From the NCBI RefSeq assembly GCF_039539485.1, contig NZ_BAABDF010000007.1, forward strand, positions 806,001-870,000: a stretch of DNA of 64,000 nucleotides. Reading direction: 5' to 3'. The stretch's first letter is position 1; every line of letters begins with the position of its first letter. The DNA is from Celeribacter arenosi (GTDB lineage: Bacteria; Pseudomonadota; Alphaproteobacteria; Rhodobacterales; Rhodobacteraceae). The position numbers and the translations under genes were made by a program. Below are positions 57,555-64,000 of the stretch, piece by piece. Under the pieces are notes generated by a model, which worked only from the letters and a program-made list of their open reading frames with translations, was not told the origin of the DNA and did not search any database.

Positions 57555-58154
57555 ATGATGTTAGTTGAGCAGACGCAGGTGCCAGTAGCGGCGCTACCGG
57601 TCGCACAATTCAAGGACCATTTGCGGCTCGGAACCGGGTTTAGTGACGAAGGAATTCAAGACGGGGTTCTCGAAACCTATCTGCGTGCCGCGATGGCCGC
57701 AATCGAGGCACGCACGGGTAAGGCGCTGATTGAACGCGATTATTCGTACACTGTAAGTGCATGGCGTGATCTCGGTGCACAGGTTTTGCCAATTGCCCCC
57801 GTCTCGGCGATCTCGGCAGTGTCAATCATTGACCGTTTTGGCCAAACCACGGTGATCGCGTCCAGCAAATACATGCTGGAGGAGGATATGCAGGCACCAC
57901 GGTTGGTCTCAACAGGGTTCGTTTTGCCGAGCATTCCCGTCGGTGGGAAGGCGCGCATCGATTTCACTGCAGGCTTCGGTGCGACATGGGCTGAGCTGCC
58001 CGCAGACATCGCACATGCCGTCATGCTTCTGGCCGCACATTACTACGAGCATCGTCACGAAACCTCTGTCGGCGAAGCAACCATGCCATTTGGCGTTTCC
58101 AGTCTGCTGGAACGCTACCGTGTGATGCGGTTGTTTGGAGGGCGCGTACAATGA
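57555..58154 (+). CDS. GTA head-tail adaptor (g6)
   Basis: 199 residues at the g6 position; the connector ring beneath the portal in RcGTA. FKDHLRLGTGFSDEGIQDGV, LRAAMAAIEARTGKALIERD and ARIDFTAGFGATWAELPADI match the phage head-tail connector (DUF-type gp6-like) family. Starts with two ATGs after GGAGAAAG. Overlaps g7 by four bases. Confidence 0.88.
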   Translation: MMLVEQTQVPVAALPVAQFKDHLRLGTGFSDEGIQDGVLETYLRAAMAAIEARTGKALIERDYSYTVSAWRDLGAQVLPIAPVSAISAVSIIDRFGQTTVIASSKYMLEEDMQAPRLVSTGFVLPSIPVGGKARIDFTAGFGATWAELPADIAHAVMLLAAHYYEHRHETSVGEATMPFGVSSLLERYRVMRLFGGRVQ

Positions 58155-58489
58155 GCGGTTTCAACCTTAACCGGAAGCTCGTTCTCGAAGAGGCGCAACG
58201 CGTATCCGACGGGGCAGGTGGCTACGTCGAGAACTGGGCTGTGGTGGGTACACTGTGGGCTGCGATTAGGTCAGGTGCCGGCAGCGAGAAATCCGAAGAC
58301 TTTTTGACCGTGTCCCAGGTTCCGATGCGCATTGTCGTGCGCGGGGCGCCGGTGGGATCACCGCGTAGGCCGAAGCCAGACCAGCGCTTCGTCGAGGGGG
58401 GGCGCATGTTCCGTATACTGGCAGTCAGTGAGATGGACCCGCAAGGTCACTACCTCGCCTGCCAGTCGCGCGAAGAGGTGGCATCATGA
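58151..58489 (+). CDS. GTA head-closure stopper (g7)
   Basis: 112 residues. NLNRKLVLEEAQRVSDGAGG, WAAIRSGAGSEKSEDF and PDQRFVEGGRMFRILAVSEM fit the head-tail joining/adaptor family that closes the capsid after packaging. ATGA overlaps on both sides tie it to g6 and g8. Confidence 0.88.
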   Translation: MSGFNLNRKLVLEEAQRVSDGAGGYVENWAVVGTLWAAIRSGAGSEKSEDFLTVSQVPMRIVVRGAPVGSPRRPKPDQRFVEGGRMFRILAVSEMDPQGHYLACQSREEVAS

Positions 58490-58896
58490 GCTACGGAGTT
58501 GCAGCGGCACTTCAAACCGCCGTTTACCAATCACTGGTTGGCGATGAGATTTTGTCCGGACTGGTCGGCAGCGCGATTTACGATGCTGCACCTGCAGGCA
58601 CTCTTCCCCAACTCTATGTCAGCCTTGGTCCGGAAGATGTCACAGATGCGTCAGACCAGTCGGGGTACGGCGCGCGCCATGAATTTGTTGTCAGCATCGT
58701 CGCTGACGCCGCCGGTTTTATGACCGCAAAACACGTCGCAACGGCGGTGTCGGACAACCTCGTGGACGCGGACCTGATACTCACGCGGGGACGCTTGGTC
58801 GGGCTGTCCTTTGTCTCAGCCAAGGCGCGACGGGTTCAAGATAGTGATGTGCGCAGGATCGATCTCCGGTTCCGCGCACGTGTCGAAGACAATTGA
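58486..58896 (+). CDS. GTA tail terminator, DUF3168 (g8)
   Basis: 136 residues. AAALQTAVYQSLVGDEILSG, LPQLYVSLGPEDVTDASDQS, HEFVVSIVADAAGFMTAKHV match DUF3168. Caps the head-proximal end of the tail tube. Overlaps g7 by four bases. Confidence 0.88.
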   Translation: MSYGVAAALQTAVYQSLVGDEILSGLVGSAIYDAAPAGTLPQLYVSLGPEDVTDASDQSGYGARHEFVVSIVADAAGFMTAKHVATAVSDNLVDADLILTRGRLVGLSFVSAKARRVQDSDVRRIDLRFRARVEDN

Positions 58897-58918
58897 TTTC
58901 AGCGAACGGAGCAAAACC

Positions 58919-59332
58919 ATGGCAGCCCAAAATGGCAAAGATCTACTTATCAAGCTGGACATGACCGGTGACGGACAGTTCCAGACTGTTGCGGGCCTCA
59001 GAGCCACGCGCATTTCGTTCAACGCGGAAAGCGTGGATGTAACTTCGCTGGAGAGCTCAGGTGGGTGGCGTGAACTTCTCGGCGGCGCGGGCGTCAAAAG
59101 CGCGACAATCTCCGGGTCCGGTGTCTTCAAAGACGAAGCCACGGATGAACGCGCACGGCAGATTTTTTTCAACGGCGAAGTGCCCGACTTTCAAGTCATC
59201 ATTCCGGATTTCGGGACAGTTGCGGGGGCATTCCAACTGACCTCGATCGAATACGCCGGCAGCTACAATGGCGAGGCGACCTACGAGCTTTCGATGGCGT
59301 CGGCCGGTGCCCTTGTCTTTACGCCTGTGTGA
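58919..59332 (+). CDS. GTA tail tube protein (g9)
   Basis: 137 residues. MAAQNGKDLLIKLDMTG, TRISFNAESVDVTSLESSGG and SATISGSGVFKDEATDERAR match the RcGTA major tail protein. Polymerises into the flexible tail. CGGAG precedes the ATG at 58919. Length and position normal. Confidence 0.92.
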   Translation: MAAQNGKDLLIKLDMTGDGQFQTVAGLRATRISFNAESVDVTSLESSGGWRELLGGAGVKSATISGSGVFKDEATDERARQIFFNGEVPDFQVIIPDFGTVAGAFQLTSIEYAGSYNGEATYELSMASAGALVFTPV

Positions 59333-59342
59333 GGCCTGATCG

Positions 59343-59657
59343 ATGGCCAATCCATTTCGAGGAGAAGTCGCGCTCAGCCTGAACGGTGAACGGCATGTCC
59401 TGAAACTGACGTTAGGCGCTTTGGCTGAGCTTGAGCATGCGCTGGACGCGGACACTTTGGTGAGTCTCGTCGAACGATACGAAGCGGGGAAATTCTCGTC
59501 TGCGGATGTGTTGCGCGTCGTCGTGGCGGGCCTGCGCGGTGGGGGGTGGAAGGGCGGCTATGACGACATCCTGACCGCCGAGATTTCGGGCGGTCCATTA
59601 GAAGCGGCACGCGTCGGTGCGGAACTCATCGCCCGCGCATTCACGGTCCCAAGTTGA
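59343..59657 (+). CDS. GTA g10 family protein, tail assembly chaperone
   Basis: 104 residues. NPFRGEVALSLNGERHVLKL, TLGALAELEHALDADTLVSL, VLRVVVAGLRGGGWKGGYDD. Matches the GTA-gp10 family, assigned as a tail-assembly chaperone; not part of the particle. Ten bases after g9. Confidence 0.88.
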   Translation: MANPFRGEVALSLNGERHVLKLTLGALAELEHALDADTLVSLVERYEAGKFSSADVLRVVVAGLRGGGWKGGYDDILTAEISGGPLEAARVGAELIARAFTVPS

Positions 59658-59667
59658 GGACGACACG

Positions 59668-59901
59668 ATGGCGATGATCTCGGACAAAGGCGGGTTCGAT
59701 TGGCCCGCACTGATGCGCGCCGGCATGCGAGGCCTTGGATTGCGACCGGCGGAATTCTGGTCCCTCACACCAGCGGAGCTTTTGTTTCTCCTCGGTGCGG
59801 GCGCGGGATCGTCACCAATGGGCCGAGCGCGTCTCGAAGAGCTGTCACAGGCCTATCCGGACGGGAATTTGAATAAGGAACAGATACATGGCGGACATTA
59901 A
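59668..59901 (+). CDS. GTA g10.1 family small protein
   Basis: 77 residues: FDWPALMRAGMRGLGLRPAE, FWSLTPAELLFLLGAG. Matches the rcc01693/tail-assembly chaperone family; in other tailed phages the two chaperones are linked by a frameshift, here they are separate genes. TTGAGGA precedes the ATG. Overlaps g11 by 14 bases. Confidence 0.85.
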   Translation: MAMISDKGGFDWPALMRAGMRGLGLRPAEFWSLTPAELLFLLGAGAGSSPMGRARLEELSQAYPDGNLNKEQIHGGH

Positions 59902-60565
59902 TAGCATCGACGGATCTCGCCTCGACAGTTTCGAGAACAAGGTCGCGCAAATGGAGACCGCCATTGGAGGAGCAGAGTCCATGGCGTCCGCATTCAATCA
60001 AGAGATGTCTCGCCTCCAGGCAACCGTCGCAGAAACCCAACGCGAAGTCTCAGGTCTCGAGCGCGGTATCTCCAAAGGGTTGAAGCGGGCCATTGATGGT
60101 CTCGTGTTTGACGGAGACACGCTGGCCGACGCCCTTCGTGGTCTCGGAAAGTCGATGCTAGACGCTGCTTATAACGCGGCACTTAAGCCTGTTACCGGCC
60201 ATGTCGGATCGGCGCTGGGAACCTCCTTGGAGAGCCTGATACAGGGGGTTCTCCCGTTCGAAAAAGGGGGCGCTTTTGCGCAAGGTCGCGTTCAGCCATT
60301 TGCGAATGGCGGCGTGGTGTCCAACCCGACCTATTTCCCAATGCGTGGCGGCACAGGGCTGATGGGTGAGGCAGGACCAGAGGCCATCATGCCGCTTACG
60401 CGCGGCGCAAATGGAAAACTGGGTGTTCAGGCACAAGGATCCAGCCGATCCGTGAATGTCACAATGAATATTTCGACCCCAGATGTCGAAGGATTCCGCC
60501 GCTCACAAAGCCAGATCGCAGCGCAGCTTTCGCGCGCTCTCGGCCGTGGCAATCGAAACCAGTAA
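59888..60565 (+). CDS. GTA tape measure protein (g11)
   Basis: 225 residues, short for a tape measure, which suits the short GTA tail. Coiled N-terminal region (SFENKVAQMETAIGGAESMA, MSRLQATVAETQREVSGLER) then GGAFAQGRVQPFANGGVVSN and GGTGLMGEAGPEAIMPLTRG, the classic tape measure C-terminus. Sets tail length and helps DNA entry. Confidence 0.92.
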   Translation: MADINSIDGSRLDSFENKVAQMETAIGGAESMASAFNQEMSRLQATVAETQREVSGLERGISKGLKRAIDGLVFDGDTLADALRGLGKSMLDAAYNAALKPVTGHVGSALGTSLESLIQGVLPFEKGGAFAQGRVQPFANGGVVSNPTYFPMRGGTGLMGEAGPEAIMPLTRGANGKLGVQAQGSSRSVNVTMNISTPDVEGFRRSQSQIAAQLSRALGRGNRNQ

Positions 60566-60587
60566 ATTATCGAACGGAGCGATGCAG

Positions 60588-61220
60588 ATGGGTTTTCATG
60601 ACGTCAGATTCCCGGCGAACCTCAGCTTTGGCTCGGTCGGTGGACCCCAAAGACGGACCGAGGTTGTCACTCTTGCAAACGGGTTCGAAGAGCGCAACAC
60701 GCCATGGGCGCATTCCCGTCGTCGCTATGACGCTGGCCTTGGGATGCGTTCCTTAGATGACATCGAAACGCTCATCGCCTTTTTCGAGGCCCGCCAGGGC
60801 CAACTGTACGGATTTCGGTGGAAAGATTGGTCGGATTTCAAAACTTCGCGCGCTTCTGGCACTATCGGGTTTGAAGACCAGCAGATCGGCGTCGGGAATG
60901 GTGAGACTACGGTCTTTGGTCTGTCGAAATCATACGTCTCCGGTGAAGCATCCTACGTCCGCCCAATTGCGAAACCAGTGGCAGGCACAGTCCAAATCGG
61001 CGTTCAAGGTCAACCCCTTCAGGAAAGCCTGGAATGGGAATTGGACTACACAACCGGCTTGGTAAGTTTCGAGACCGCGCCTGCTCAAGGGGTCGTCATC
61101 TCGGCTGGGTTTGAATTCGATGTGCCAGTGCGATTTGACACGGATCGTATCGCAACGTCCGTCGCGTCCTTCCAAGCAGGCGAAGTGCCGAATGTGCCGA
61201 TTGTGGAGGTGCGCGTGTGA
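60588..61220 (+). CDS. GTA distal tail protein, DUF2460 (g12)
   Basis: 210 residues. GFHDVRFPANLSFGSVGGPQ, ERNTPWAHSRRRYDAGLGMR, FFEARQGQLYGFRWKDWSDF match DUF2460. Forms the ring joining tail tube and baseplate. The second of two close ATGs is preferred because GGAG is eight bases away. Overlaps g13 by one base. Confidence 0.92.
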   Translation: MGFHDVRFPANLSFGSVGGPQRRTEVVTLANGFEERNTPWAHSRRRYDAGLGMRSLDDIETLIAFFEARQGQLYGFRWKDWSDFKTSRASGTIGFEDQQIGVGNGETTVFGLSKSYVSGEASYVRPIAKPVAGTVQIGVQGQPLQESLEWELDYTTGLVSFETAPAQGVVISAGFEFDVPVRFDTDRIATSVASFQAGEVPNVPIVEVRV

Positions 61221-62128
61221 TGCCGATGACAGCTGAACTAAAGGAACACCTCTCCACAGGAACTACCAAAATGTGCCGCTGCTGGGCCGTTACGCGCCGC
61301 GATGGTGGGGTCTTTGGGTTCACTGATCATGATCGGGACCTCAATTTTGAAGGCATTGTCTTTAAGGCGGACACGGGATTGAGTGCCGGCGCGCTGGAGC
61401 AGTCCACAGGGTTGTCAGTCGACAACACCGAAGCCTTGGGAGCCTTGTCATCGGCATCGGTGGACGAGGGGGATCTGATAGCCGGCCGTTTCGACGGAGC
61501 CGTGGTGCGCGCGTGGTTCGTGAACTGGGCGGACGTTGAACAGCGCGTTTTGGAGTTTCATGGAACATTCGGCGAAATCACCCGTAGTGGGGGTGCCTTT
61601 CGCGCGGAACTGCGCTCGCTCACCGAGGCCCTAAATCAGCCGCAAGGCCGCATTTACCAACCTGCCTGCACGGCGGTCCTCGGCGGTGTGGGCTGTGGTT
61701 TCGACCTCGACCTGCCTGGGTACTCATGTGAAATCGAAGTCGAAAAGGTCGAAGGCGGAAGGCTATTCATGTTTTCGGACCTCTCAGGTTTTGACGATCG
61801 GTGGTTTGAGCGTGGCAAGCTTGTCGTCTTAACGGGACACGCCGCGGGTATGACCGGAATGGTCAAAAATGACCGTTTGGACGCACAACAACGCACAGTC
61901 GAACTATGGGAGAGCCTTGGGGACACAGTAGTGCTCGGAGACTCCGTCCGAATTGAGGCAGGATGTGATCGAAGACACGAGACCTGCAGGCTCAAATTCG
62001 ACAATTTCCTGAACTTTCGAGGGTTCCCACACATTCCTGGCGACGACTGGCTCGCCGCCTATCCGGCATCGGACGGGACGATGGATGGCGGGTCGCTCAA
62101 AGGCAACAATCCGGATGACACGCTATGA
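61220..62128 (+). CDS. GTA hub protein, DUF2163 (g13)
   Basis: 302 residues. CRCWAVTRRDGGVFGFTDHD, SVDNTEALGALSSASVDEGD, YQPACTAVLGGVGCGFDLDL and CDRRHETCRLKFDNFLNFRG, with paired Cys that hold an iron-sulfur cluster in the RcGTA hub. GFPHIPGDDWLAAYP is the C-terminal signature. TGATG overlap with g12; ATGA overlap with g14. Confidence 0.92.
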   Translation: MPMTAELKEHLSTGTTKMCRCWAVTRRDGGVFGFTDHDRDLNFEGIVFKADTGLSAGALEQSTGLSVDNTEALGALSSASVDEGDLIAGRFDGAVVRAWFVNWADVEQRVLEFHGTFGEITRSGGAFRAELRSLTEALNQPQGRIYQPACTAVLGGVGCGFDLDLPGYSCEIEVEKVEGGRLFMFSDLSGFDDRWFERGKLVVLTGHAAGMTGMVKNDRLDAQQRTVELWESLGDTVVLGDSVRIEAGCDRRHETCRLKFDNFLNFRGFPHIPGDDWLAAYPASDGTMDGGSLKGNNPDDTL

Positions 62129-62565
62129 ACCGCGCGGAAATTATAGAGGCCGCGCGCTCATGGATCGGCACGCCGTACCTTCATCAGGCATCCTGCCGTG
62201 GCGCGGGGACGGATTGTTTGGGCCTCGTTCGCGGGGTTTGGCGCGACCTATTTGGTGAAGAACCTGAGGACGTCCCAGCCTATACGCCCGATTGGAGTGA
62301 GCCGCGGCGTGAGGAATTACTCTGGTCTGCAGCCAGCCGATTGCTCCACGAAAAACCGGTCGTTGAACTGGACGTTGCAGACGTCATTCTCTTTCGCATG
62401 AGAGAAGGCTCGGTGGCCAAGCACCTGGGAATACTTTCCCAATCCGATCCCAACCCGCGCTTCATCCATGCCTATAGCGGCCATGGCGTAATCGAGAATG
62501 CGCTTAGCGCTCCATGGCGCCGACGCATCGTCGCGTGCTTTTCCTTCGACTTACTGAGAGGTTGA
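62125..62565 (+). CDS. GTA cell-wall peptidase, NlpC/P60 (g14)
   Basis: 146 residues. Catalytic Cys in GAGTDCLGLVRGVWRD and His in VAKHLGILS, with a polar third residue in RFIHAYSG. Opens the recipient's peptidoglycan during DNA injection. Overlaps g13 by four bases. Confidence 0.94.
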   Translation: MNRAEIIEAARSWIGTPYLHQASCRGAGTDCLGLVRGVWRDLFGEEPEDVPAYTPDWSEPRREELLWSAASRLLHEKPVVELDVADVILFRMREGSVAKHLGILSQSDPNPRFIHAYSGHGVIENALSAPWRRRIVACFSFDLLRG

Positions 62566-62566
62566 A

Positions 62567-64000
62567 ATGGCTACGATAGTTCTCTCCGCCGTTGGCGCGG
62601 CAGCTGGCGCATCCGTTGGCGGAGGTATGCTCGGACTGTCCTCCGTAGTCCTCGGTCGTGCGATCGGGGCGACGGTTGGTCGTGTGATCGACCAACGGAT
62701 TATGGGGTCTGGGAGCCGTGCGGTGGAAACCGGCAGGGTCGACAGATTCCGGTTGAATGGCGCCTCTGAAGGCGCTCCAATTCCCCAGATTTATGGCCGC
62801 ATGCGCGTTGGCGGGCAGGTCATATGGGCAACCCAGTTTAAAGAGCATCAGAAGACATCGGGTGGCGGCAAAGGTGCGGCGACTTCGCCAAAAGTCACGG
62901 CCTTTAGTTACACGGTTTCTTTGGCAATTGCGCTGTGTGAAGGTGAAGTTTCACGCGTTGGTCGCATTTGGGCGGACGGACAAGAAATCACTGTCCGCGA
63001 CCTAAATCTGCGTCTCTACCCCGGCACAGAAACCCAACTGCCGGATCCGAAAATCGAAGCGACTGAAGGGGCAGGGTACGCGCCGGCCTATCGCGGGGTT
63101 GCCTATGTGGTGTTGGAGGATCTGGATCTCGCACCATTTGGCAATCGTGTACCGCAGTTCAGCTTTGAAGTGGTCCGACCTGAACAAGGCGTTGCGAGCA
63201 AGAGTGATCTGGGGCGCATTGTAGAAGCTGTCGCGCTTATCCCGGGTACGGGCGAATATGCATTGGCAACCGAACCTGTATTTCTTGAAAGCGAACCCGG
63301 TGTATCCGTCGCGGCGAACGTGAATTCTGCAGCGGGCGTTCCCGACATTGTTGCATCTACAGAAGCGCTCCAAGGTGAACTCGGCGCCTGTAAGGCAACA
63401 TCATTGGTGGTGTCCTGGTTCGGCACTGATCTGCGGTGCGGTCAATGCGAGATCGCGCCAAAAGTGGAACAATCCGCGATTGATGGCCAGAACATGCCGT
63501 GGAGTGTGTCCGGGTATTCGCGCACAACCGCTGGCTTGGTTCCACGCGACGCGGATGACCGGTCTGTCTACGGTGGCACGCCGACCGACCAGTCCGTTTT
63601 TCAGGCCATCGAGAGGCTTAAGGATTCAGGTCAGGAAGTGATGTTCTATCCTTTCATCCTGATGGAACAGCTGGCGGGCAATGACTTGATCGATCCTTGG
63701 ACCGGTCAGTCAGGACAGCCGGCCCTGCCTTGGCGCGGACGAATAACCACGTCCCTCGGCCCTGACGTCGTCGGGTCGACCGATGGAACGGCAGCAGCAG
63801 ACATGGAAGTTGCCGCATTCTTTGGCAAGGCGTCTGTGAATGACTTTGTCGTCGATGGTAAGACGGTCAACTTTATTGGCGCACATGAGAATTCGTTTCG
63901 CCGCATGATCCTGCACTATGCACATCTGTGCGCGGCTGCGGGTGGCGTTGACTCGTTCTGCATCGGTTCCGAAATGCGCAGCCTCACGCGCATTCGCGGC
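62567..64000 (+). CDS. GTA megatron/TIM-barrel tail fibre-base protein (g15), 3' end missing
   Basis: At least 478 residues, open at the right edge. The N-terminal region (LSAVGAAAGASVGGGMLGLS, GAPIPQIYGRMRVGGQVIWA) and the TIM-barrel part (SVFQAIERLKDSGQEVMFYP, SFRRMILHYAHLCAAAGGVD) match RcGTA g15, usually about 1300 residues. It forms the tail tip with a membrane-penetrating channel. Begins two bases after g14. Confidence 0.94.
   Translation, partial: MATIVLSAVGAAAGASVGGGMLGLSSVVLGRAIGATVGRVIDQRIMGSGSRAVETGRVDRFRLNGASEGAPIPQIYGRMRVGGQVIWATQFKEHQKTSGGGKGAATSPKVTAFSYTVSLAIALCEGEVSRVGRIWADGQEITVRDLNLRLYPGTETQLPDPKIEATEGAGYAPAYRGVAYVVLEDLDLAPFGNRVPQFSFEVVRPEQGVASKSDLGRIVEAVALIPGTGEYALATEPVFLESEPGVSVAANVNSAAGVPDIVASTEALQGELGACKATSLVVSWFGTDLRCGQCEIAPKVEQSAIDGQNMPWSVSGYSRTTAGLVPRDADDRSVYGGTPTDQSVFQAIERLKDSGQEVMFYPFILMEQLAGNDLIDPWTGQSGQPALPWRGRITTSLGPDVVGSTDGTAAADMEVAAFFGKASVNDFVVDGKTVNFIGAHENSFRRMILHYAHLCAAAGGVDSFCIGSEMRSLTRIRG

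Larger units (their letters stand above)
52458..64000 (+). mobile_element. Gene transfer agent structural cluster (RcGTA type), right end cut
   Basis: Fifteen collinear genes in the order of the Rhodobacter capsulatus GTA: g1 small terminase, g2 large terminase, g3 portal, g4 protease, g5 capsid, g6 adaptor, g7 stopper, g8 tail terminator, g9 tail tube, g10, g10.1, g11 tape measure, g12 distal tail, g13 hub, g14 peptidase and g15 megatron. There is no integrase, repressor, replication or lysis gene inside, as expected for a domesticated tailed-phage relic that packages random host DNA. All frames appear intact, so particle production is plausible. No g3.5 is found between portal and protease. 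Confidence 0.95.

Noticed and set aside
1..64000. CRISPR array, insertion sequence, phage integrase or rRNA
   Set aside because: I saw no regularly spaced repeats, no transposase or integrase motifs with terminal repeats, and no rRNA. The only phage-like genes are the GTA.
52458..64000. Complete temperate prophage
   Set aside because: No integrase, repressor, replication, lysis module or attachment sites; gene order is exactly that of the RcGTA.

Overview
The window comes from a high-G+C alphaproteobacterium of the order Rhodobacterales, most likely a marine Roseobacter-group member of the Rhodobacteraceae. The evidence is a GTTC-N7-GTTC LexA box in front of uvrA, the ccmABCDG cytochrome c maturation block, a glnB-glnA operon, fabF-mltG, and above all a Rhodobacter capsulatus-type gene transfer agent (GTA) structural cluster at the right edge. 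There is no rRNA, CRISPR array, transposase or phage integrase, and only one tRNA (Leu, UAG).

Layout. 1-7 kb: a cut-off rhodanese-domain gene diverging from uvrA, a Nudix hydrolase, two membrane proteins and serS. 7-13.4 kb: envelope biogenesis (yajC, a single-chain SecDF, an Mth938-like protein) running into ccmABCDG. 13.6-19 kb: metY, an arsR-arsC-arsH operon with no efflux pump, a WYL regulator, a glutathione S-transferase, a GFA-family protein and a methyltransferase. 19-31.7 kb: acnA, a PDC-sensor-like exported protein, DUF1223, a lipid A-type acyltransferase coupled to an EamA transporter, a FliG-like protein, a 52-residue exported protein, purB, bioY and a DUF533 protein. 31.8-35.3 kb: two A+T-richer single-gene islets (a DUF2971 protein; a DEDDh exonuclease fused to BRCT), each just after a look-alike intrinsic terminator and separated by a lipoprotein and a VOC protein. 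35.3-41.5 kb: glnB-glnA, the NAD(P)H-hydrate repair enzyme with a duplicated 5' end, a short Hint protein, tRNA-Leu, and a surface lipoprotein/Slam-like pair. 41.9-52.1 kb: tig, a small lytic transglycosylase lipoprotein, rpsF-rpsR-rplI, fabD-fabG-acpP-fabF-mltG, a transmembrane PilZ protein and an ion channel with a zinc-ribbon tail.

52.3-64 kb: the GTA cluster, g1 (small terminase) to g15 (megatron, cut by the window edge), in RcGTA order and without an identifiable g3.5. It carries candidate control elements: an operator-like inverted repeat, a terminator-like hairpin with possible alternative pairings and a perfect 10-bp inverted repeat in the leader, an intrinsic terminator directly after terL, and a 14-bp hairpin directly after the capsid gene. 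Together the genes would make particles that package host DNA and deliver it to relatives.

The most interesting signals are the control elements within the GTA operon, the two low-G+C islets, the Slam-like surface-lipoprotein locus, the nnr 5' duplication, and a strong strand bias of the octamer GGGCAGGG (17 on +, 1 on -, counted by eye) despite a C-rich + strand over the left two thirds. Convergent genes repeatedly use each other's 3' coding ends as terminator hairpins.
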